This document shows positions 48,371-56,361 of a DNA stretch of 64,000 nucleotides, one piece after another. The position numbers and the translations under genes are program-made. Source of the stretch: Curtobacterium guangdongense (GTDB lineage: Bacteria > Actinomycetota > Actinomycetes > Actinomycetales > Microbacteriaceae); the NCBI RefSeq assembly GCF_049341845.1, contig NZ_JBMPIT010000003.1:310001-374000 (forward strand), written 5' to 3'. The notes under the pieces were generated by a model. That model had not been told where the DNA came from and ran no database searches. It was given only the letters and a program-made list of their open reading frames with translations. Positions within the stretch are counted from its first letter, which is position 1. Each line of letters opens with the position of its first letter.

Positions 48371-49285
48371 TCACACGGGCGCGGGCAGCCCCTTGGTGTT
48401 CGTCGTGGGGGCGGTGTGGTGCATACCGTCCGCGAGCCACACCGCGGTCACCGCGAGGAGCACGCTCACCGACGACGCCATCCGCCCCGCGACGAGCATC
48501 GCGTCGTGGTCGTGTCCGCTGCCGTTCGTCACCGCGAGCACGAGCGCGGCGATCCCCACGGCGAGCGTCACCCCCGTCGAGACCAGCAGCACCGCCGTCA
48601 CCACCCGACGAGGACCCCGGCGGCCGTCCCGGTCCCCACGCGCACCACGGTCGACGAGTGGTCCGACGGCACGGACCAGCCCCACCCAGAACAACGCGAC
48701 CGCACATGCGCCGACGATGTCGCTCACCCGGTGCCAGCCGTAGACCACCGTCTGGTTCGCCACGAACACCGCGTACGCGGCGCCGAGGAGCAGCACGATC
48801 GGCCGGAACCGACGCGGCGTGACCATCAGGACCGCGAACAACGCCGCCATCGCGATCGTCGCGTGACCGGACGGGAACGAGTTCGGCGTCGTGGACCCGG
48901 CGATCTCCGGGCGCACGGCGATACGCTTGAGGAGCGTGGAGGTGCCAGCCGAGGCGAGCACCACCACACCCGCCGCCAGCCCGACGGCGAGCCGCCTCCG
49001 TGCGAACGCGACGGCGGCGATCACCACGACCAGCAGCAGGATCACCGGGACCGAGATGACGTTGAGTGCGGTGTCCGACCCGAACAGGTCGGTCTCCCGG
49101 ACCCCGCCGAGCGCAGAGTCCTCGACCCGTTGCCCGAGCGGCGTCAGCACGGCGACCGCGTAGACGAGAGGCACGATCACGAACCCCAGAGCCGACAGCA
49201 CAGCCCACCGGAACCGGCGCGAGACACTCGGTCCGCGCCCGTCGTCGCGCGGATCGGACGCGGTGCGCTCCGGCGTGCGGCTCAC
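48371..49285 (-). CDS. PAP2-family phosphatase
   Basis: 304 residues from GTG 49285, 8 bp after GAGGAGGA. It has six transmembrane helices in the PAP2 part. The catalytic motifs are KRIAVRPE (first, near residue 112), PSGHAT (second, about 128-133) and YGWHRVSDIVGA (third, about 176-187). These enzymes remove phosphate from lipid phosphates such as phosphatidic acid or undecaprenyl diphosphate at the outer membrane face. A further three or four helices extend the C-terminus. Substrate not determined. Confidence 0.9.
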   Translation of the reverse strand: MSRTPERTASDPRDDGRGPSVSRRFRWAVLSALGFVIVPLVYAVAVLTPLGQRVEDSALGGVRETDLFGSDTALNVISVPVILLLVVVIAAVAFARRRLAVGLAAGVVVLASAGTSTLLKRIAVRPEIAGSTTPNSFPSGHATIAMAALFAVLMVTPRRFRPIVLLLGAAYAVFVANQTVVYGWHRVSDIVGACAVALFWVGLVRAVGPLVDRGARGDRDGRRGPRRVVTAVLLVSTGVTLAVGIAALVLAVTNGSGHDHDAMLVAGRMASSVSVLLAVTAVWLADGMHHTAPTTNTKGLPAPV

Positions 49286-49387
49286 GGGGATCGTCCTCCT
49301 CGGGGTCGTCGTCGCGGGCCTGGTGGTGCGCCTCGTCACGGCGCTGCGGACCGGTGGTCGCTCGGGCGGATCGTCGGCCGTGCGATC

Positions 49388-49429
49388 GGGTCGGTCGGGG
49401 TCCGATCGATTGGGTCGGTCGGGGTCCGA
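49388..49429. repeat. 18-bp direct repeat GGGTCGGTCGGGGTCCGA
   Basis: Two exact copies (49388-49405 and 49412-49429) are separated by 6 bp in the 289-bp region between the PAP2 start and the DUF4383 start. ATACCGTTGTCGG follows directly. The repeat may be part of a regulatory site for the DUF4383 gene. Nothing else is seen in the gap. Confidence 0.7.
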
Positions 49430-49574
49430 CACGATACCGTTGTCGGGCCGGTCGAAACCTGGGAGCCAGGGCCCGATCGGCCTGTTGCGGCAGGCAGTGC
49501 CCACCCGCGCTGGGCGCACTGCGCCGCAGGATCCAGCCACGACGAGTCTCGTGGCGCAAGAAGAGGAGACCGAA

Positions 49575-50024
49575 GTGGCCGTCAAGGAACCGAGCATCAT
49601 CGCATCGCCGAACCGCGGGCTGGCGCTGACCGTCGGCACCCTGCTCTTCATCTGGGGCGTCCTGGGCTTCTTCTTCGCCGGCGACGGTGGCCACGCGTTC
49701 TTCGGCGACTCGGGCGGCATGCTCTGGAACGCCTTCCAGGTGAACCCGGCACTCGCGTTCCTGTGGACGATCCTCGCTGCAGCGCTCTTCATCGTCGGAC
49801 TCGGCAACACGATCGGGTCCCGCAACGTCAACCTCCTCGTGGGCGTCGTGCTGATCGTGCTCGCGGTGTACGGCTTCGTGTTCGTGAACACCTCGGCCAA
49901 CGTCTTCGCGCTGAACACCGCCGACAACGTCTTCAACGCCATCGTCGGCGTGGTCCTGCTGCTCACCGCGCTCGGTGCCGACAAGCAGAACATCCGCGCG
50001 CTCCGCGCCTCGGCGAACGCCTGA
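49575..50024 (+). CDS. DUF4383 membrane protein
   Basis: 149 residues from GTG 49575 with GAGGAG upstream. Four hydrophobic segments (about residues 17-36, 55-76, 80-100 and 118-140) with the pattern LLFIWGVLGFF ... ADNVFNAIVGVVLLLTAL fit DUF4383, an actinobacterial family of small membrane proteins often induced by stress. Function unknown. A hairpin follows the stop by 17 bp. Confidence 0.85.
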   Translation: MAVKEPSIIASPNRGLALTVGTLLFIWGVLGFFFAGDGGHAFFGDSGGMLWNAFQVNPALAFLWTILAAALFIVGLGNTIGSRNVNLLVGVVLIVLAVYGFVFVNTSANVFALNTADNVFNAIVGVVLLLTALGADKQNIRALRASANA

Positions 50025-50040
50025 CGCCTTCCGCGCCACC

Positions 50041-50076
50041 ACGACGCCCGTCTGCCGCTCGGCAGGCGGGCGTCGT
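50041..50076 (+). terminator. Terminator hairpin after the DUF4383 gene
   Basis: ACGACGCCCGTCTGCC (50041-50056) pairs with GGCAGGCGGGCGTCGT (50061-50076) through 16 bp with one G-T pair and a GCTC loop. It lies between convergent genes; CGTGTGTGG follows. Confidence 0.75.
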
Positions 50077-50116
50077 CGTGTGTGGGGTGGGGCGGACGTC
50101 GCGGGAGTTCGGCGCG

Positions 50117-51430
50117 TCAGGACTCGGGTGCGCTCGTGTCCTTCGGGGCCTCGAGCTGCGTGGCGACGATGCGCGGCGCCTCTGACATGAAGCGCCGGAC
50201 GTCGAGGTCCACGATGATGTCCTGCGGGCGCAGCGGTCGGCTCAGGTAGAGCCCCTCGAGCGAGGTCAGCCGCGACAGCGCGACGTACGTCTGCCCGGCG
50301 CTGAACACCCGGTTGCCGAGGTCGACCACGGCCCGGTCGTAGGTGCTGCCCTGCGACTTGTGGATGGTGACCGCCCAGGCCAGACGCAGGGGGAACTGCT
50401 GGAACTCCCCCACCGTGTCCTTCTTCAGCTCCTTCTTGTCCGCGTCGTAGGAGTACTTGAACTTCTCCCACACCGACGGCTGCACCTCGAAGGACTCCCC
50501 GTCGACGTCGACCCACACGGTGTCGCGGATGGTCTGCACGATCCCGAGCGTGCCGTTCACCCAGCGCTGGTCCGGGTCGTTGCGGAGGAACATCACGTGC
50601 GCCCCCGGCTTGAGCTCGAGGGCTTCGTCCGCGGGGAAGTTCCGCCCACCGAAGTCGCCGTTGACGTCCGCCCTGGCGGTCTTCGTGGCGCCGGGCAGTC
50701 GGTCGAGCGCAGCCTTGTTGATCTTCGCGACGGTGTCGTTCCTGGTGGCGAGCGTGATGGCGTCGTCCGGCGCCGGCCGAGCTCCCGCTTCGTTCAGGCG
50801 ATTCGCGATGTCCGCGGTGACCCGTCCGTGCCGCACCGCGGTGAGCATCGCAGCGAAGGCGTCGTCCCGCTGTCGGTGCACGGTCGCGAGCTCGATGATG
50901 TTGAGCTCGGCTTCGAGCCACACCTTCGCGTCGAAGAACCACAACGACCGGTAGTGGTCCGTGAAGTAAGCACGCTCGTCGGAATCTCCGGGGACCGGGG
51001 GCAGCTGGTACGGATCGCCGAACATGACGACCTGCACCCCGCCGAACGCCTCGAACTGACGCCCGCGGGCCTTGCGGAGCGAGCGGTCCATCGCGTCGAG
51101 CAGGTCGGCGTTGACCATCGAGACCTCGTCGATGACCAGGGTGTCCATCGTGTTGAGGAGCTTGCGGGTCTCCGGTCCCTGTCGCAGTTCGGCGTCGGCG
51201 ATGAGCCCGATCGGCAGCCGGAACAACGAGTGGATCGTCTGGCCGCCGACGTTGAGCGCGGCGACCCCGGTCGGTGCGCAGATCACGACCTGCTTCTCGG
51301 TGTTCCACGCCAGGTGGTTCAGCAGCGTCGACTTCCCGGTGCCGGCGCGGCCGGTGATGAACACGTGGTCGCGCGTCGACTCGATGTACTCGAAGACGGC
51401 CCGCTGCTCGGCGCTGAGCTCGACGCTCAC
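50117..51430 (-). CDS. PIF1-like superfamily 1 helicase
   Basis: 437 residues with GTG start overlapping the stop of the CopD-CtaG gene (GTGA). Walker A is ITGRAGTGKST (Gly27-Ser34), and Walker B is LVIDEVSMV (about residues 96-104). GDPYQLPPV is motif III, and AWAVTIHKSQGSTYDRAVVDLG with YVALSRLTSLEGLYL are motifs V and VI of Pif1/RecD-type 5'-3' DNA helicases. The N-terminal region is short, without an extra nuclease domain. It may unwind G-quadruplex or stalled fork DNA, as known for the family. Bacterial copies are patchily distributed. Confidence 0.92.
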   Translation of the reverse strand: MSVELSAEQRAVFEYIESTRDHVFITGRAGTGKSTLLNHLAWNTEKQVVICAPTGVAALNVGGQTIHSLFRLPIGLIADAELRQGPETRKLLNTMDTLVIDEVSMVNADLLDAMDRSLRKARGRQFEAFGGVQVVMFGDPYQLPPVPGDSDERAYFTDHYRSLWFFDAKVWLEAELNIIELATVHRQRDDAFAAMLTAVRHGRVTADIANRLNEAGARPAPDDAITLATRNDTVAKINKAALDRLPGATKTARADVNGDFGGRNFPADEALELKPGAHVMFLRNDPDQRWVNGTLGIVQTIRDTVWVDVDGESFEVQPSVWEKFKYSYDADKKELKKDTVGEFQQFPLRLAWAVTIHKSQGSTYDRAVVDLGNRVFSAGQTYVALSRLTSLEGLYLSRPLRPQDIIVDLDVRRFMSEAPRIVATQLEAPKDTSAPES

Positions 51431-53457
51431 GGGGTGCTCGCCTCGGAGTCCGCGCTGACGTCGTCGAAGTCGTCGTCCGCCGTCTGCACGGAACCGTGTT
51501 CCGGACCTCGAACCGGGGCGGTGCGCGGTTCCGTGTCCACTTCGGGGTGCTGCAGCTGACCGGCACCGGCCACCCCCCGGCCCCGCCGCACCCGGACGAG
51601 CCCGACGACGAGCACCGTCACGAGCAGCAGGACGCCGGCGACGACGAGCACGACACCGGCTCGGGCCTGGTCGATCAGGGGGTCAGGGCCCCACGTGCGA
51701 CCCATCGCACCGAACCACGACGCCTGCAGCAGCCCGAGGGGGCCCTGCATCGCGATGCCGAGCGACACCAGCCCCGCGGCGACGACGACTGCGCCGACGG
51801 CACGCACGAGGAACGCAGGCCACGACGGCGTCCTGGCGCCAGCGGCGATCGGCGTGAGGAGCGTCGGGAGTGCCAGGAGCCCGACGAGCAGGAACACCGC
51901 GTCGATGACGGTGCGTCCGGTCGGGTCGCTCGTGGACCAGCGCAGGGCCTGGGTGCCGAGGAAGGCCCACCAGATGCCAGCGAGCAGCAGGAACGCGGGG
52001 AACGGTTGCGCGAGGTACCGGACGGCGGGGTGGTCGACGATGACGTCCGTCCACTCGCGGACACCCGTGCTGTCGTCGTCACGCGGCAGCACCGCGGCAC
52101 GGATGAGCTGGACGGGCGCCGACGCCCAGACGAGCCCGGGCACGACGAGCCCGAGGAGCACGTGCGCACCGACGTTCGCGGAGACCAGGAAGCGGTCGTA
52201 GTCGTGCAGCGCGCCGGAAGTCGCGACGACCAGGCACACGATCGCGATCGCTGCGGCCACGGAACGGCGGGCCGGCCACGACACGCCCCGACGACGCAGG
52301 CGGACGACCCCGGCCGCGTACGTCGACGCGAGCAGGACGGCCGCCATCAGCCAGAACAGGTCGAGGTTCCAGGACGTCAACCAGCCCCAGGTGCCCGGGG
52401 CGTGCGGAAGGAGGTCGTCGGTGAGGAGCTCCGCCGGGGACGGGTTCGTCGTCTTGCTCAACGCGATCTGGTCGACCGGGGTGGCCGTGCGACCGAGCGC
52501 CGCGGCGAACCCGGACGCGACTCCCATCACTGCGAGTTCCACGACGACGAGGAGCCAGAACGGACGCGATCGACTCGGCGTCGACACGAGCGAGGCGATC
52601 GTCCGACGGCGTTGCACCGCGCCGAGCACCCCCATGGCGACGATCGCTCCGATCTTCACGAGGATCAGGACGCCGTACGGGGTGAACAGGTTCGACAGCG
52701 CGCCGACCCGGATCTGCGCGGAGGCGACCCCGGACACGGCGACGAGCACGAAGCACCCGAGCGCGATGCTCGAGTACCGCCCGACGAGCGGTGCCAGACG
52801 GTCGGCGGGCACGACCCCGCGGACGAGCACCAGCATGAGCAGCCCGCCGATCCAGAGCGCCGCACCGACGAGGTGCAACCCGAGGGCCGTGACGGCGGCG
52901 TCGTGGCTTGCCGTGCCGGCGGCGTGCCCCTGCTGCGCGAGTGGGATGAGGCCGATCATCGAGACGCCGGCGGTGAGCGCGACCATGCCCCGCGACCGGA
53001 CGGCGAAGCACAGCACGGTGACCGCGGCGGCGACGAGGACGGTGACCAGCCAGGCGAGGCCGAGGTCGGTGCCGGTGAGGAAGACCCCCATCGACTGCCC
53101 GAACTGCTCGTCGAGGCTGACCTTCGACCCGGCGACGCTCAGGAACGTGAAGAAGGTCGTGACGGCCGAGGCGACCGTCCACACGCCGGCCGAAGCGGCG
53201 GCGACGTCGATCGCCCGGTTCCACTCGGGGGCGGTGCGCGAGAGGCCGACGGTCGCGAAGGCGAGTCCGCCGATCGTGGCGGCGGCGGACAGGTCCACGA
53301 AGACCCGGGCGATCGGGAGCCCGAACCGCACGACGGCGCCGGGGTCGGCGATGAGGGCGGCGTTCGCTCCCCCGCCGATCACGAGGGCGACGAGGACCGC
53401 GACGAACGCGACCAGCACGAGCACGGCTGGGCCGCTGACACGTGCGATCCGGTTCAC
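51427..53457 (-). CDS. CopD-CtaG fusion membrane protein, copy 2
   Basis: 676 residues with GTG start and about 14 transmembrane helices. The N-terminal CopD-like half has MIGLIPLAQQGHAAGTASHDAAVTALGLHLVGAALWIGGL. The C-terminal CtaG-like half has DRFLVSANVGAHVLLGLVVPGLVWASAPVQLI, with fewer His residues than copy 1 (HFSSHMIQHMLLM there). It is a distant paralogue of 26009-28051. A role in copper uptake or oxidase assembly is inferred from the family. The last about 60 residues are polar. The overlap with the helicase gene is odd, since the functions are unrelated. Confidence 0.88.
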   Translation of the reverse strand: MNRIARVSGPAVLVLVAFVAVLVALVIGGGANAALIADPGAVVRFGLPIARVFVDLSAAATIGGLAFATVGLSRTAPEWNRAIDVAAASAGVWTVASAVTTFFTFLSVAGSKVSLDEQFGQSMGVFLTGTDLGLAWLVTVLVAAAVTVLCFAVRSRGMVALTAGVSMIGLIPLAQQGHAAGTASHDAAVTALGLHLVGAALWIGGLLMLVLVRGVVPADRLAPLVGRYSSIALGCFVLVAVSGVASAQIRVGALSNLFTPYGVLILVKIGAIVAMGVLGAVQRRRTIASLVSTPSRSRPFWLLVVVELAVMGVASGFAAALGRTATPVDQIALSKTTNPSPAELLTDDLLPHAPGTWGWLTSWNLDLFWLMAAVLLASTYAAGVVRLRRRGVSWPARRSVAAAIAIVCLVVATSGALHDYDRFLVSANVGAHVLLGLVVPGLVWASAPVQLIRAAVLPRDDDSTGVREWTDVIVDHPAVRYLAQPFPAFLLLAGIWWAFLGTQALRWSTSDPTGRTVIDAVFLLVGLLALPTLLTPIAAGARTPSWPAFLVRAVGAVVVAAGLVSLGIAMQGPLGLLQASWFGAMGRTWGPDPLIDQARAGVVLVVAGVLLLVTVLVVGLVRVRRGRGVAGAGQLQHPEVDTEPRTAPVRGPEHGSVQTADDDFDDVSADSEASTP

Positions 53458-53523
53458 CAGGACAGCCTACGGGCGCGCCCGACCCCCGGCAGAATCGCCG
53501 GCGGCAGATGTGGAGAACGAACG

Positions 53524-53556
53524 ACGAAGGGGACGGCGAAACGCCGTCCCCTTCGT
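53524..53556 (-). terminator. Terminator hairpin after hup
   Basis: ACGAAGGGGACGGCG (53524-53538), loop AAA and the exact complement CGCCGTCCCCTTCGT (53542-53556) make a 15-bp stem 12 bp past the hup stop on the minus strand. Confidence 0.85.
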
Positions 53557-53568
53557 GCCGGAGCAGTC

Positions 53569-53856
53569 CTACTTGACCGCAGCCTTGAGCTTCGAGCCGG
53601 CGCTGACCTTGACCGAGTCGCTCGCGGCGATCTCGATGGCCTCACCCGTCTGCGGGTTGCGGCCGGTGCGGGCGGCACGGTGCGTCTTCTCGAAGGCGAT
53701 CCAACCGGGGATCGTGACCTTCGTGCCGTCGGCGACGGAGCCCGAGACGACGCTGAAGAGTGCGTCGACGACGCCGTTGACGGTGGCCTGGCTCTGGCCG
53801 GACTCGGCGGCGACGGCCGCGACGAGCTCGGTGCGGTTCAGTGACTTGTCAGCCAT
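53569..53856 (-). CDS. hup: HU-family DNA-binding protein
   Basis: 95 residues from ATG 53856, with GAGGAGGA upstream. RTELVAAVAAESGQSQATVNGVVDALFSVV is the helical dimer part. GWIAFEKTHRAARTGRNPQTGEAIEIAASDSVKVSAGSKLKAAV holds the DNA-binding arm with RNPQTG, in which Pro bends DNA. It compacts and bends chromosomal DNA. It lacks the long Lys/Ala-rich C-terminal tail of mycobacterial HupB. The codon bias indicates strong expression. The only frame extension upstream is not supported by a ribosome site. Confidence 0.96.
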   Translation of the reverse strand: MADKSLNRTELVAAVAAESGQSQATVNGVVDALFSVVSGSVADGTKVTIPGWIAFEKTHRAARTGRNPQTGEAIEIAASDSVKVSAGSKLKAAVK

Positions 53857-54139
53857 TGGATGTCCTCCTCGGACTTCTTGCGTATCGGTCGGACGCACGC
53901 GGCGCCCGTTGCCCCGGGCGGTTGCCCGGTGCTTCGGACCAGCGGGCCGGAGCCCGGCGGAACCGGAGTTGAAACTACCAGCAGGGTGGGACGAAACCTG
54001 CCGACTCGCCCGGATTTCCGGGCTTGTTGAGGTGCTGGAGTGACAGATGTGACGAATGTGACGAACTTGTCCCCCGAGAGCGAACCGCGAGCAGACCGCA
54101 AGCGGGCCGTGCCCGCACCGCGAGCTCACCCGCGAACGA
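53857..54139. other. Non-coding region upstream of hup
   Basis: No gene is seen. It should hold the hup promoter: minus-strand TAGTTT near 53975 is a possible -10 box. A direct repeat TGACAGATGTGACGAATGTGACGAACTTG (54041-54069) contains three copies of TGAC(G/A)(A/G)A-like units spaced 9-10 bp, which may be a binding site. Confidence 0.45.
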
Positions 54140-54177
54140 CGAACGCCCCGCCACCGGTGAGGGTGACGGGGCGTTCG
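54140..54177 (-). terminator. Terminator of the rpmB-rpmG-rpsN operon
   Basis: CGAACGCCCCG (54140-54150) pairs with CGGGGCGTTCG (54167-54177), extended by CACC/GGTG pairing. It lies 12 bp after the rpsN stop on the minus strand. Confidence 0.8.
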
Positions 54178-54189
54178 GGAAGCGAGTGC

Positions 54190-54495
54190 TTACCAGGAGC
54201 TCTTCGTGATGCCGGGGAGCTCGCCACGGTGGGCCATGTCGCGGAAGCGGACACGGCTGATGCCGAACTCACCGAGGTGGCCACGGGGGCGGCCGTCGAT
54301 GGCGTCGCGGTTGCGGTAGCGGATCGGCGAGGCGTCGCGGGGGAGCTTCTGCAGCCCCACGCGAGCGGCCTCACGCGACTCGTCCGTGCCGTTCGGGTCC
54401 ACGAGGGCCTTCTTCAGCTCGAGACGACGGTCGGCGTAGCGCGCGATGATCTCGGCGCGCTGGTTGTTCTTCGCGATCTTGCTCTTCTTCGCCAT
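54190..54495 (-). CDS. rpsN: 30S ribosomal protein S14, zinc-free form
   Basis: 101 residues (MAKKSKIAKNNQRAEIIARYADRR...). It is the long form without the CxxC...CxxC zinc ribbon. The central part ASPIRYRNRDAIDGRPRGHLGEFGISRVRFRDMAHRGELPGITKSSW is standard S14. In many actinobacteria such C-minus forms are part of the Zur regulon and replace zinc-binding paralogues when zinc is scarce. Here it is followed by no other gene and preceded by rpmG with a 2-bp gap. The zinc uptake operon lies 4 kb away. Confidence 0.96.
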   Translation of the reverse strand: MAKKSKIAKNNQRAEIIARYADRRLELKKALVDPNGTDESREAARVGLQKLPRDASPIRYRNRDAIDGRPRGHLGEFGISRVRFRDMAHRGELPGITKSSW

Positions 54496-54497
54496 GC

Positions 54498-54668
54498 TTA
54501 GCGCTCCTCACGGAAGTCGACGTGCTTGCGGACCACCGGGTCGTACTTCTTCAGCACGAGACGGTCCGGGTTGTTGCGACGGTTCTTCTTGGTCACGTAG
54601 GTGAACCCGGTGCCCGCCGTGGAGCGGAGCTTGATGATCGGACGAACGTCCTGACCCTTCTTGGCCAT
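54498..54668 (-). CDS. rpmG: 50S ribosomal protein L33, cysteine-free form
   Basis: 56 residues (MAKKGQDVRPIIKLRSTAGT...FTYVTKKNRRNNPDRLVLKKYDPVVRKHVDFREER) without any Cys, so the zinc-binding CxxC pairs are missing. Its ATG overlaps the rpmB stop (TGATG), and rpsN starts 2 bp after it. The order rpmB-rpmG-rpsN is that of the zinc-independent ribosomal cluster of actinobacteria. Confidence 0.96.
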   Translation of the reverse strand: MAKKGQDVRPIIKLRSTAGTGFTYVTKKNRRNNPDRLVLKKYDPVVRKHVDFREER

Positions 54669-54904
54669 CAGATCTTCTCCCCACGGGCGAGGAGGTCCTT
54701 GACGACGGACTCGATGCCGCGTGCGTCGATGACCTTGATGCCCTTTGCGCTGAGCGTGAGCGTGACGTTACGACGAAGCGAGGGCACGTAGTACGTCTTC
54801 TTCTGCACGTTCGGGTCGAAGCGGCGCTTCGTCCGGCGGTGCGAGTGCGAGATGTTGTGTCCGAAGCCGGGGGTGGCTCCGGTCACCTGGCACACTGCTG
54901 CCAT
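54668..54904 (-). CDS. rpmB: 50S ribosomal protein L28, C-minus form
   Basis: 78 residues. MAAVCQVTGATPGFGHNISHSHRRTKRRFDPNVQ is the L28 signature. The single Cys (position 5) has no partner, and the second CxxC of zinc-binding L28 is replaced by KVIDARGI. AGGAGG lies 8 bp before the ATG. First gene of the three-gene cluster. No Zur box is visible in the 330 bp upstream. Confidence 0.96.
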   Translation of the reverse strand: MAAVCQVTGATPGFGHNISHSHRRTKRRFDPNVQKKTYYVPSLRRNVTLTLSAKGIKVIDARGIESVVKDLLARGEKI

Positions 54905-55235
54905 GGTTTCCTCCTGTTGAGTACCGTGCGGCCGATCGGCCACACCCAAGGTCACTTGCCTGGCACGCACGCGCGTCGCCACCGACGGTGGTTCTGCGAG
55001 GGGGGTGTGCGTGCCGCCCGATCCGGCCGCGGCGTTCGCGACGGCAGGAGGGCTGAACAACTGGGCCCGCGCGGGCGCGGACCAGCCATCCACATTACGG
55101 GACGGCCGGGCGTGTCGCAAGTCGGCCTCCGGTCTGGAGGCTCGGCTCGGCTCCGCGACGCGACCGCGGCCCTGCAGGTGGTCACGTCCACGGGCCGCAC
55201 CTGCGTTCCGGACGGAGGCAGGGCCTCCCGTCCGG
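54905..55235. other. 331-bp gap upstream of rpmB
   Basis: No gene is supported. It contains the rpmB ribosome site and presumably its promoter. A GGAGGCTCGG element lies at 55134-55143. The imperfect 24-bp palindrome GGACGGAGGCAGGGCCTCCCGTCC (55210-55233) ends 2 bp before the hydrolase stop and may be the end of the zinc operon. Confidence 0.6.
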
Positions 55236-55931
55236 CTACGGACCGTCCGTGGGTCTCGGTGCCAACGCCTGGACGAGCAGCTCGCCGAGCTGCCTCGGCG
55301 CCGTGAACATCGGCCAGTGGCCGGTGTCGAGTCCGACGATGGTCAGTTCCTCGGTCGCGACGAGCTCCGCCGCCCACGCCTGGTCGTCCGCGACCATGGT
55401 CGCGAGCTCCGACGGCCGGATCTCGCACGTGATCACCGTCGCCGGGATCGTGTGCCGAGCCGCGTCCGCGTAGTGGAAGCGGTCGACCGGGAGCCGGGCG
55501 GGCTCCGGGATCGCGCGGTGCTCGAACGCCTCCCGGATCGATGGTGTCATCCCCCGCAGGGTCGCCGGCTCCCAGAAGTCCCACGGCGGCAGGGGCACGA
55601 CGCCGTCCACGACCGGCAGTTCGTCGTTGACGCAGCCGCCGGACGGGCCTGGGAAGGTGTCGACGTACAGCAGGTGCCCGACGAGCGACGGACGCTGGTC
55701 CGCAGCCATGTACGCGATCGGCCCGGCGCCGGAGTGTCCCGCGAGCGCGACCGGCTCGTCCGCGGTCGCGACGTCGTCGAGCCGCTCGACGATGGCGGCG
55801 ACCTGCTCGTCGAGCGTGTCCCCGTCGCGGGTGAGGGCCTCGACGGAGTGACCGGCCTCGCGGAGGACGGGCAGCACCTCGTCCCACGCGTCCGCTTCGA
55901 GCCAGAAGCCCGGCACCAGGATCACGTGCAT
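55236..55931 (-). CDS. Alpha/beta hydrolase
   Basis: 231 residues. HVILVPGFWLEADAWDEVLPVLREAGHSVEAL is the N-terminal strand and oxyanion region. The nucleophile elbow is GHSGAG (about residues 66-71, Ser about 68). The C-terminal GLDTGHWPMFTAPRQLGELL provides the catalytic His. It is an EstC/pyrethroid-hydrolase-like small esterase. It begins 10 bp after the zur stop on the same strand, so it is probably the last gene of the zinc operon, although no zinc-related role is known for the family. Confidence 0.88.
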   Translation of the reverse strand: MHVILVPGFWLEADAWDEVLPVLREAGHSVEALTRDGDTLDEQVAAIVERLDDVATADEPVALAGHSGAGPIAYMAADQRPSLVGHLLYVDTFPGPSGGCVNDELPVVDGVVPLPPWDFWEPATLRGMTPSIREAFEHRAIPEPARLPVDRFHYADAARHTIPATVITCEIRPSELATMVADDQAWAAELVATEELTIVGLDTGHWPMFTAPRQLGELLVQALAPRPTDGP

Positions 55932-55941
55932 GGCGTGGACG

Positions 55942-56361
55942 CTACGCGGACGCGCTACCGCGTGCTGCCGTGCACGCTGCGCATTCGCCGAAGATGTCGA
56001 CCACGTGACTGGCGTTCGTGAACCCGTGCTCAGCGGCGACCTGCTTCGCCCACTGCTCGACCGGGTCGGCCTGGATCTCGACCGTCCGACCGCAGTTCCG
56101 ACAGATCAGGTGGTGGTGGTGCTTGTCCGTCGTGCACGCCCGGTACAGCGACTCGCCGTCCTGCTGGAGCGAGTCGGCGTCCCCCTCGGTCGCGAGGTCC
56201 GCAAGGGCGCGGTAGACCGTGGCCAGGCCGATCGTCGAGCCACCTTCCCGGAGGTGCGCGTGCAGCGCCTGTGCGCTGACGAACCCCTCGGTGGAGTCGA
56301 GCGCGCCGCGGACGGCTTCGCGCTGCCAGGTGTTGCGCTTGGGCTTCTGGACGGCGTTCAC
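55942..56361 (-). CDS. zur: Fur-family zinc uptake regulator
   Basis: 139 residues from GTG 56361 overlapping the znuB stop (GTGA). The winged helix (residues about 10-80) contains STIGLATVYRALADL. HHHHLICRNCGRTVEI is the sensory metal site with the first CxxC, and HVVDIFGECAACTAA holds the second CxxC for structural zinc. The context (znuACB) and the operator at 59103 point to zinc rather than iron or manganese. With zinc bound it represses the operon. Confidence 0.93.
   Translation of the reverse strand: MNAVQKPKRNTWQREAVRGALDSTEGFVSAQALHAHLREGGSTIGLATVYRALADLATEGDADSLQQDGESLYRACTTDKHHHHLICRNCGRTVEIQADPVEQWAKQVAAEHGFTNASHVVDIFGECAACTAARGSASA

Noticed and set aside
48315..51566. A minus-strand open frame of about 1,080 codons
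   Set aside because: It overlaps PAP2, DUF4383 and the helicase in other frames and has no family motif; its composition is that of an antisense or shifted shadow.
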